The notes beneath the pieces are model-generated. The model did not search any database. It was not told the origin of the DNA and was given only the letters and a program-made list of their open reading frames with translations. Source: an uncultured delta proteobacterium (GTDB lineage Bacteria; Myxococcota_A; Polyangia; Haliangiales; Haliangiaceae). From it: 35,290 bases of DNA. Positions 26,652 through 35,290 of this stretch are shown piece after piece; position 1 is the first letter of the stretch, and each line of letters opens with the position of its first letter. The position numbers and the translations under genes were made by a program. The stretch spans positions 1 through 35,290 of the forward strand of contig CAADGB010000490.1 of NCBI GenBank assembly GCA_900696455.1, given 5' to 3'.

Positions 26652-29123
26652 TCAGTCGTTGTCGTTGGCGGGCGCCTCGTCCTCATCCTCGTCGCCGCCG
26701 CCGTCGCCGCCGCCGTCGCGCCCGCCGGCCTGGAACCGGCGCGCGGCCTCGGTGAACGCGGCCAGCCGCGCCTCGACCTGGCCGTTGACGCTGTCGGGCG
26801 GGAACTGGCCGCGCTCGTCGCGGGCGCCGGCCGGCACGCCGGTGAGCAGCGCCATGGCCTCGTCGATGTCGGCGATGGCGTGGACGTGGAAGCGGCCCTC
26901 GGCCACCGCGGCCACCACGTCCTCGCGCAGCATCAGGTGCTGGACGTTGGCCGTCGGGACGAGCACGCCCTGGCTGCCGGTCAGGCCGCGCTCGAGGCAG
27001 GCGTCGAAGAAGCCCTCGATCTTCTCGTTGACGCCGCCGATGGGCTGGGCTCGCCCGTGCTGGTCGACCGAGCCGGTGAGGGCCAGCGCCTGGTCGAGGG
27101 GCAGCTCGGCGATCGCCGACAGGAGCGCGCACAGCTCGGCCATCGACGCGCTGTCGCCCTCGATGCCGCCGTACGACTGCTCGAACACCAGCGTCGCCGA
27201 CAGCGACAGCGGGCGCTCGCGCGCGTAGCGGGCGCCGACCAGCCCGGTCAGGATGAGCACGCCCTTGGAGTGGAGGGGGCCGCCGAGCTCGACCTCGCGC
27301 TCGAGGTCGATGACCTCGCCGTCGCCGACCCGGGCGCGGGCGGTGAGGCGGGTGGGCTGGCCGAAGGCGCTGCCGCCGAGCTCGATCACCGACAGGCCGT
27401 TGACCTGGCCGACCCGGCGGCCGCTGGTCTCGACCAGGAGGACGCCCTTGCGGATGGCCTCGAGCGTGCGCTCGCGCAGGCGGCCGGCGCGCCGGAGCTG
27501 GCCGTCGATCGCGGCCTGGACGTCGGCGGCGGTGACCGTGGGGTGGCCGCCGCGCTCGGCGAGGTGGTCGGCCTCGCGCAGCAGGTCGAGGATCGAGCGC
27601 AGGTGGATCGACAGCTTGTCGGCGTCGCCGGCCAGGCGCGCGGCGTGATCGAGGACGCGCGCGACCGCCGCGCGATCGAACGGGCGCAGCCCCTCGCGCC
27701 CGACCATCGCCGCCACCAGGCGGGCGTAGGCCGAGATCGTGCCCGGGCGGCGGTCGGTGCTCTCGTCGAAGTCGGCCATCACCTTGAACAGCTCGGCGAC
27801 GTCGGGATCGAGGGCGGCGACCAGGTAGTAGAGCAGGCGCTCGCCGAACAGGACGAGCTTCACGCCCTCGAGCGGGATGGGCTCGGGCTCGAGCGACACC
27901 GTCGACAGCAGGCCGAGGGTCTGGCCCAGCGACTCGATCTTGACCTCGCGGCTGCGCAGCGCCCGCTTGAGCGCGTCCCAGGCGAAGGGTTGGGACAGGA
28001 CCTCGACCGCGTCGAGCAGGAGGTAGCCGCCGTTGGCCTGGTGCAGGGCGCCGGCGCGGATCAGGGTGAAGTCGGTGATCAGCGCGCCCATCTGCGGCAC
28101 GTGCTCGACGCGGCCGATCAGGTTGGCGTACGTGGGGTGATCCTCGTCGACGATCGGCGCCCCGCTGGCCCCGCCGTGGTCGACCAGCAGGTTGACCTGG
28201 TAGCGGCGGAACCAGCCGTCCTCGCTGCCGTCGGCGTGCATGGCGCGACGCACCATCTCCTCCACGCCGCCGTCGCCGCGCGCCACGAAGCGCTCGGCAT
28301 GCTCGACCACGTCGGCCTCGATGCCGGTCAGGTAGTCGCCGACCTGGGGCACGTCGCGCATGGCGACCCGCACCGCGTCGATCGCGCGCCGCGCCACCGC
28401 GGTCGCGACCTCGCGGTCGAGGGCGGCCAGCTCGTCGCGGTGCTCGTGGCCCCACTGGTGGAAGGTCGCGAACATCGTCGTGAGCTCGGCGCCGGTCTCC
28501 TCGATGGCGGCCTTGCGCGCGGCCTGCTCGGCCTCGGGGAGCTGCGCGAACTCGCCGGGGTCGAGCACCTCGTCGCCGCGGAGGGGGGCGATCGCGAGGC
28601 CGGTCTCGGTGCGGAGCACCGCGATCTGACGGCCGCGGGCGCGGAGCTGCAGCTCCTCGATGGCGGCCTCCTGCCGCTGCTTGAGGCGATCGATGCGCTC
28701 GCGCTTGCGGCTGCGGTACTCCTCGCTGTCGAAGGCCGCCGGCATGGCGGCGCGCAGCTCGCTGACGGCGCGGGCCATCTCGTCGCGCAGGCGGGCGCCG
28801 GCGCCCGGCGGCAGGCGCAGGGCCCGCGGCCGGTGGGGCGAGGCCAGGTTGCCGACGTAGCACCAGTCGGGCGGCGTCGGCTGGCTGGCCGCGCGCTGGG
28901 CGAGGAGCTGCCGCACGACCGTGCGCTTGCCGATGCCCTCGGGGCCGAGGGCGAACAGGTTGTAGCCGTCGTGGCGGACGCCGATCGCCAGCTCGACGGC
29001 GTCGACCGCCCGCGCCTGCCCCAGCGGCTCCTCGGCGGCGGGCGCATCGGCCGTGGTCGCGAACGGGATCTCGTCCGGATCGCAGCGGCGGCGGAGCTGC
29101 TCGGGGCGAAGCGCGGTGGTCAC
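26652..29123 (-). CDS. LonH/YcbZ-type ATP-dependent Lon-family protease
   Basis: An 823-residue protein related to the Lon proteases that lack the classical Lon N-domain (YcbZ/LonH, AAA_32 plus Lon_C). Walker A GPEGIGKRT is at 60-68. A long coiled-coil insertion (about 110-230) interrupts the AAA module. The C-terminal protease domain has the Ser-Lys dyad in GDSASMAE (Ser658) and GGVNEKIEGF (Lys701), 43 residues apart as in canonical Lon. ANGGYLLLDAVEVLSQPFAWDALKRAL is the sensor region. The tail ends in Gly/Asp/Glu repeats. Start GTG 29123, 32 bp after the preceding stop. It should degrade misfolded or specific regulatory proteins; substrates unknown. Confidence 0.85.
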   Translation of the reverse strand: MTTALRPEQLRRRCDPDEIPFATTADAPAAEEPLGQARAVDAVELAIGVRHDGYNLFALGPEGIGKRTVVRQLLAQRAASQPTPPDWCYVGNLASPHRPRALRLPPGAGARLRDEMARAVSELRAAMPAAFDSEEYRSRKRERIDRLKQRQEAAIEELQLRARGRQIAVLRTETGLAIAPLRGDEVLDPGEFAQLPEAEQAARKAAIEETGAELTTMFATFHQWGHEHRDELAALDREVATAVARRAIDAVRVAMRDVPQVGDYLTGIEADVVEHAERFVARGDGGVEEMVRRAMHADGSEDGWFRRYQVNLLVDHGGASGAPIVDEDHPTYANLIGRVEHVPQMGALITDFTLIRAGALHQANGGYLLLDAVEVLSQPFAWDALKRALRSREVKIESLGQTLGLLSTVSLEPEPIPLEGVKLVLFGERLLYYLVAALDPDVAELFKVMADFDESTDRRPGTISAYARLVAAMVGREGLRPFDRAAVARVLDHAARLAGDADKLSIHLRSILDLLREADHLAERGGHPTVTAADVQAAIDGQLRRAGRLRERTLEAIRKGVLLVETSGRRVGQVNGLSVIELGGSAFGQPTRLTARARVGDGEVIDLEREVELGGPLHSKGVLILTGLVGARYARERPLSLSATLVFEQSYGGIEGDSASMAELCALLSAIAELPLDQALALTGSVDQHGRAQPIGGVNEKIEGFFDACLERGLTGSQGVLVPTANVQHLMLREDVVAAVAEGRFHVHAIADIDEAMALLTGVPAGARDERGQFPPDSVNGQVEARLAAFTEAARRFQAGGRDGGGDGGGDEDEDEAPANDND

Positions 29124-29155
29124 GACCAGGCTCGGGCGGGCTCGGCGAGCTCAGG

Positions 29156-29875
29156 TCAGGAGACGACGCCGTAGACGTTGCGGGCCTGGCGCTGGAGCTC
29201 GATGCCGTCGCGGATCTGCTCGAAGAGCTGGCGCGAGGCGGGGAGCCCGATCATCTCGAGGTGCGGCGTGGAGACGTCGGCGGTGAAGAGCTCGATGTGG
29301 GCGATGCCGAGCATGCGATCGAGCAGGTCCTGCTTGTAACGGATGTCGCGGCAGCGCCAGAGCTCGAGGACGTCGATCTTCTTGGACAGGATGCCGCGCT
29401 CGGACTCGATGTTGGAGGAGGTGACCCGGAAGCGGATCGAGCGGCGGTAGAGGTAGAGGCCCGCGAAGTAGGCGGCGGCCATGGCCAGGCAGATCCCGAC
29501 GGCCAGCACCTTCTTGCTGGTGCCGGCGCCGAACACGCCCGCCAGCCACAGGATCAGGAGCGTCACCAGCGGCGTGGCCAGGACGCCGAGCGCGTAGTGC
29601 TTGAAGAAGGCCCGCCACGACGGGACGCCGTCGTAGAGGATCTTGCGCTCGCCCTTGCCATCGGGGGCGTGCGGCGCGGAGAAGCCGGCCTTGCCGGGCT
29701 CGGCCTGGCGCGCGAACGGCGGCCCCGCGGGCGTGGCCGGCGCCGCGGGCGCGGGCGCGGGTGCCGGGGCGGCGGCCGGCGCCGCCCCGGGCGCGGCGCT
29801 GACGAACGATCCACAGAAGCGGCACTTGATGGCCTCCTCCTGGATCTCCTCGGCGCAGAACGGGCATTTCTTCAT
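29156..29875 (-). CDS. Zinc-ribbon, PH-domain (bPH2) membrane protein
   Basis: A 239-residue protein. The N-terminal zinc ribbon is MKKCPFCAEEIQEEAIKCRFCG (Cys4, 7, 18, 21). An Ala/Pro linker (about 26-55) follows. Two transmembrane helices (YALGVLATPLVTLLILWLAGVF and VLAVGICLAMAAAYFAGLYLY) precede a bacterial PH-like domain (RSIRFRVTSSNIESERGILSKKIDVLELWRCRDIRYKQDLLDRMLGIAHIELFTADVSTPHLEMIGLP), which resembles YdbT/DUF304 proteins. ATG 29875 follows TAGGAT by 9 nt. No enzymatic motif. It sits between the TPR-barrel gene and the LonH-like gene on the same strand and could be part of that transcript. Confidence 0.82.
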   Translation of the reverse strand: MKKCPFCAEEIQEEAIKCRFCGSFVSAAPGAAPAAAPAPAPAPAAPATPAGPPFARQAEPGKAGFSAPHAPDGKGERKILYDGVPSWRAFFKHYALGVLATPLVTLLILWLAGVFGAGTSKKVLAVGICLAMAAAYFAGLYLYRRSIRFRVTSSNIESERGILSKKIDVLELWRCRDIRYKQDLLDRMLGIAHIELFTADVSTPHLEMIGLPASRQLFEQIRDGIELQRQARNVYGVVS

Positions 29876-29934
29876 CGCGGCCCCATCCTATCGCGTTCGG
29901 CGTGGCGCGGGGCGGGCGCGGGCGCCCGCCCCGG

Positions 29935-31107
<1,173 letters not shown>

Positions 31108-31112
31108 GACCT

Positions 31113-31133
31113 TGCTCACTTGACTCACTTGAC

Positions 31134-31139
<6 letters not shown>
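31113..31139 (-). repeat. Triple 9-bp repeat at the kinase/TPR gene junction
   Basis: Minus-strand unit AAGTGAGTC occurs about three times in tandem (the last copy reads AAGTGAGCA). Each copy contains GTGA, so the kinase stop codon overlaps a GTG and further in-frame GTGs follow 9 bp apart. The unit length is three codons, so copy changes would keep frame. Confidence 0.6.
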
Positions 31140-32942
<1,803 letters not shown>

Positions 32943-33044
32943 TCGTACCTCCCGCGGCCACGAGTCTAGCGCATGTCCACGTCTTCATGCTCGAAACCTG
33001 TGAGGTAATCACCCGTCCGGCCGCGTGGAGTTGGGGCGAGTGGA

Positions 33045-33064
33045 CCTCACGGAGCCTCACGGAG
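33045..33064. repeat. 10-bp direct repeat upstream of the D,D-peptidase gene
   Basis: CCTCACGGAG occurs twice in immediate tandem (33045-33054 and 33055-33064) in the region between the divergent kinase and D,D-peptidase genes. Purpose unknown; could be a regulator half-site pair. Confidence 0.4.
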
Positions 33065-33080
33065 CACCACCGGGTTGGAC

Positions 33081-33116
33081 CTCGTCGACACGAGAGCCTT
33101 GGGCAGGAGTCCTGCC
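33081..33116. promoter_or_regulatory. Two adjacent palindromes upstream of the D,D-peptidase promoter
   Basis: CTCGT-cgac-ACGAG (33081-33094) and GGCAGGA-g-TCCTGCC (33102-33116), the second a perfect 7-bp inverted repeat. They lie 30-65 bp upstream of the -35 box, a usual place for an activator or a shared divergent operator. Confidence 0.45.
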
Positions 33117-33145
33117 TGGGGTGGTTGTGACACGTCGTCGGTTTC

Positions 33146-33175
33146 TTGGCCCGCCGGGAGGCGGGCTGTTACGCT
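33146..33175 (+). promoter_or_regulatory. Sigma70-like leaderless promoter of the D,D-peptidase gene
   Basis: TTGGCC (33146-33151), 18-bp spacer, TACGCT (33170-33175), then 8 nt to ATG 33184. The decamer TACGCTCGGG recurs at 34144-34153 ahead of the TldD-like gene. Confidence 0.6.
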
Positions 33176-33183
33176 CGGGATCG

Positions 33184-34116
33184 ATGCGCTGGACGCCGTG
33201 CGTGACCCTGGGAGTGGCCTTGGTCCTGGCAGCGGGTGGCAGCGGCCCGGCCAGCGCCGAGGAGGCTGGACCTGCGCGCTTGCCCGACATCCGGTCGCAG
33301 GCCGCGGTGGTGCTCGACGCGCGCACCGGGGCCGAGGTCTTCGGCAAGCAGGCCGACGAGGTCCGCGCCATCGCCTCGACCACCAAGATCTTCGTGGCGA
33401 TGGCGGTGCGCAAGAAGGGCATCGCCCTCGACGGCTGGACCGAGATCACCCGGACCGACGCCCGCGCCGCCGCCGGCGGCAGCCGGACCCGGCTCGACAT
33501 CGGCCAGTCGTTCAAGAACGTCGATCTGCTGCGGGCGATGCTGATGTCCTCGGACAACCGGGCGCCGACCGCGCTCGGCCGCGCCGTCGGCCTCGATCAG
33601 CCGCAGCTCGTGGCGGCGATGAACGCGCTGGCCAAGGACCTCGGGCTCAAGAAGACGCGCTTCACCGACACCTCCGGCCTGCGCGGCAACGTGTCGACCG
33701 CGCGGGAGATGGCGCTCGCCCTGCGCGCCGCCCTCGCCGATCCGGTGCTCGCCGAGATCATGGGCTCGGTCACGGCCGAGGTCCGGTCCAAGAGCGGCTA
33801 CGCCAAGATCCGCTACAACAGCACCAACGTCCCGCTGGTGGTCGGCGCCCGCCGGGTCGCCGGCGGCAAGACCGGCTTCACCCGCGCCGCCGGCTACTGC
33901 TTCATCACCGGCGCCAGCGTCGGCGGTCGCAGCTACCTGTTCGTGTTCCTCGGGGCCGACGGCAAGCTGACGCGCTTCGCCGACTTCGACCGGGCGGTGG
34001 CGTGGCTCGAGGCCGGGGCGCCGGGCGCCCGGGTGGCGCCGCGCGCGGCCGCCCGGCGAGGCGGCGAGCGCGCCGAGCCGGTGCGCGGCCGGGCCACCGG
34101 CGCCACCCGGCGCTGA
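33184..34116 (+). CDS. D-alanyl-D-alanine carboxypeptidase / endopeptidase-like (peptidase S11)
   Basis: A 310-residue exported penicillin-binding-protein-fold enzyme that would trim or cleave peptidoglycan peptides. The signal peptide is CVTLGVALVLAAGGSGPASA. The three active-site motifs are STTK (Ser65, Lys68), SDN (123-125) and KTG (229-231, in VAGGKTGFTRAAGYC). FTDTSGLRGNVSTAREMALALRAAL is another family hallmark. The C-terminal roughly 40 residues are Arg/Ala-rich and lack the long beta-domain and membrane anchor of E. coli PBP5, so it resembles PBP7-type or short S11 enzymes. ATG 33184 is supported by the promoter. Divergent from the kinase gene. Confidence 0.88.
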   Translation: MRWTPCVTLGVALVLAAGGSGPASAEEAGPARLPDIRSQAAVVLDARTGAEVFGKQADEVRAIASTTKIFVAMAVRKKGIALDGWTEITRTDARAAAGGSRTRLDIGQSFKNVDLLRAMLMSSDNRAPTALGRAVGLDQPQLVAAMNALAKDLGLKKTRFTDTSGLRGNVSTAREMALALRAALADPVLAEIMGSVTAEVRSKSGYAKIRYNSTNVPLVVGARRVAGGKTGFTRAAGYCFITGASVGGRSYLFVFLGADGKLTRFADFDRAVAWLEAGAPGARVAPRAAARRGGERAEPVRGRATGATRR

Positions 34117-34143
34117 CCGGCTTCGCCGGCGTCGACCCGGTGG

Positions 34144-34149
34144 TACGCT
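34144..34149 (+). promoter_or_regulatory. Candidate -10 box for the TldD-like gene
   Basis: TACGCT followed by CGGG, the same decamer as in the D,D-peptidase promoter, about 90 bp before GTG 34239. No convincing -35 is visible. The implied leader would contain the dispersed repeat copy B. Confidence 0.35.
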
Positions 34150-34163
34150 CGGGCGAACGACGT

Positions 34164-34252
34164 GAGCCGAGTTCCTTCGAGTCAGGTCGGCGCCCGCGTT
34201 CCTCGTCGGGGGCGACCGATCGATGAAGGGCGCGTGACGTGTCACGCGCGCT
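34164..34252 (+). repeat. Dispersed extragenic repeat, copy B, palindrome over the start codon
   Basis: Aligns with copy A (17024-17110) in the same orientation. It ends in GCGCGTGAC (34230-34238) GT GTCACGCGC (34241-34249), a perfect 9-bp inverted repeat that covers GTG 34239, the likely start of the TldD-like gene. The stem differs in sequence from that of copy A but keeps the position and symmetry. Confidence 0.6.
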
Positions 34253-35290
34253 GGACGACGTGATCGGCCGCCGGGAGCTCCTGCGCGCGTTCGGCGCCAG
34301 CGCGGCGGTGGCGGCGCTCGCGCCGCTGGCCTGCGGCGGCCGCGGCCGCGTCGGGGCGGTCGAGCCGGGGGCGGCGTCGGCGTCCGAGCTGCGGGCGGCG
34401 CTGCGCGACGCCGTGACCGTGCTCGGCGATCGCCTGGATCGGCCGCGGGCCTGGGTCCTGGTGCGGCGGCGGGTACGGGCGCTGGCCGACGTCAGCCGGA
34501 CCGAGGTCGTCGACGAGGAGCGCACGATCGCGGTGCTCTCGGGGCACGGCCGCGACGGCGAGCGCCTCGAGCGCTGCTTCGACGACGTCACGCCGGCGCG
34601 GGTGCGGGCGATCGCCGCCGAGCTGGCGAGCGCGGCCGCCGGGCCGCGGCGCGAGGTGGCGGCCGCGATCCCGGCCCCCGTCGATCACGGCGCGCCGGTC
34701 GAGGCCGACCCGGCGCGCCTGGCTCCCGCCGAGTGGCTGACGCGGGTGCGGGCGCTGGCGCGGCGCGGCGAGGCCGCCGCGTCGAGCCGCATCGTCTACC
34801 GGGCGGCGTGGCTGGTGACCGACGACGACCGGGTGTGGGTGGTGGGCGAGGACGGCGATCGTCACCAGCGCCTGGTGCGCAGCCGCGTCGGCACGACCTT
34901 CGTGGCCTGGCACGGCAGCCGGCCGCAGCACGGCGAGGCCGAGGTCGCCGGGGGGGTCGGGCCGGCGGTCGAGCGGCTCGACGACGAGGCGATCGCGCGC
35001 GCGGCTGCCCTGGCCCTGGCCCTGTTCACGCCGGCGCCGCCGGCGGCGGGCGCTCACGTCGTGCTGCTCGATCCGGCGGTGGTGGCCGCGCTGGTCGACG
35101 CCCACGCCCGCGGGCCGACGCGCGCCGCCCCGGTCGCGCCGGCGGTCGCGGTGGTCGACGATCCGACGGTGGCCGGGTATGCGCGGCTGTGGTTCGACGA
35201 CGACGGCGCGCCGGCGACGGTGGTGCCGGTGGTGGGCGGCGCCGCCGGGGCCGCGGGGGCGGCGGTCGCGGCCGGGCCGCGGCGACGCGG
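34239..35290 (+). CDS. TldD/PmbA-like protein with Tat-lipoprotein signal, 3' truncated, metal motif apparently missing
   Basis: At least 350 residues, running off the window. GTG 34239 is the first start after an in-frame stop and has GAAGGG 8 nt upstream; GTG 34260 is the alternative. The N-terminus RRELLRAFGASAAVAALAPLACGG combines a twin-arginine pattern with a lipobox (Cys32). The rest resembles TldD: AVLSGHGRDGERLERCFDD, then AHVVLLDPAVVAALVDAHA and VAVVDDPTVAGYARLWFDDDGAPATVVPVV, corresponding to TldD's V-V-D-D-P-T-x-x-x-x-x-x-x-x-D-D-E-G block. Where TldD has HExxxH, only DAHARGP is present, so the zinc site appears lost or relocated. TldD/TldE are normally cytoplasmic; export would be atypical. 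Assignment moderate. Confidence 0.6.
   Translation, partial: MSRALDDVIGRRELLRAFGASAAVAALAPLACGGRGRVGAVEPGAASASELRAALRDAVTVLGDRLDRPRAWVLVRRRVRALADVSRTEVVDEERTIAVLSGHGRDGERLERCFDDVTPARVRAIAAELASAAAGPRREVAAAIPAPVDHGAPVEADPARLAPAEWLTRVRALARRGEAAASSRIVYRAAWLVTDDDRVWVVGEDGDRHQRLVRSRVGTTFVAWHGSRPQHGEAEVAGGVGPAVERLDDEAIARAAALALALFTPAPPAAGAHVVLLDPAVVAALVDAHARGPTRAAPVAPAVAVVDDPTVAGYARLWFDDDGAPATVVPVVGGAAGAAGAAVAAGPRRR

Noticed and set aside
26880-29174. Long plus-strand open frame (764 codons) antisense to the LonH-like protease
   Set aside because: Ser-Lys dyad and Walker motifs lie on the other strand.

Overview
The window is a very GC-rich chromosomal segment with dense genes and GC-saturated third codon positions. 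Many predicted lipoproteins, a PknB-type kinase with a PEGA tail, LonH-like and MbnP/MbnH-like proteins and Gly/Asp-rich secreted proteins fit a myxobacterium-like Gram-negative (a Haliangiales/Kofleriaceae-type relative is my inference; nothing here names the species). I see no rRNA, tRNA, CRISPR array or intact insertion sequence.

Layout. 1-1024: the 3' end of an unrecognised gene and a small ORF. 940-3088: an FAD oxidoreductase and a divergent TetR regulator with palindromic operators between them. 3183-9882: a six-gene plus-strand operon for a Liv-type (branched-chain amino acid/organic acid) ABC importer with an acyl-CoA ligase inside it. 9914-12801 (minus): a UshA-like 5'-nucleotidase lipoprotein whose start is separated from its body by a C8 tract, a 21/22-bp tandem repeat, and a hemerythrin-like protein. 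12942-14737 (plus): an MbnP-like lipoprotein with its MbnH-like di-haem partner. 14738-16442: a lower-GC segment with one polytopic membrane protein and a perfect 14-bp-stem hairpin, probably acquired. 16524-17009: a GFA-fold zinc protein. 17148-21160 (minus): an outer-membrane-type protein, then a MacA/LolC/LolD-like tripartite export set. 21393-24293 (plus): a YfcE-like phosphoesterase, a fatty-acid desaturase and a beta-propeller lipoprotein. 24327-32942 (minus): an FG-GAP lipoprotein, a LonH-like protease, a zinc-ribbon/PH membrane protein, a TPR-beta-barrel fusion and a Ser/Thr kinase. 33184-35290 (plus): a D,D-peptidase-like protein and the first part of a TldD-like protein that appears to lack the HExxxH metal motif.

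Signals across the window. Several genes have a -10-like hexamer 6-8 nt before the ATG, four with a -35 box 17-18 bp further up, which predicts leaderless transcripts. An approximately 87-bp sequence ending in an inverted repeat occurs twice, at 17024-17110 and 34164-34252, after plus-strand genes. Together the genes are mostly cell-envelope and nutrient-uptake functions. The most distinctive items are the leaderless promoter set, the dispersed repeat, the C8 frameshift, the repeat array that supplies the hemerythrin stop codon, the MbnPH pair beside a hemerythrin, and the motif-less exported TldD-like protein.
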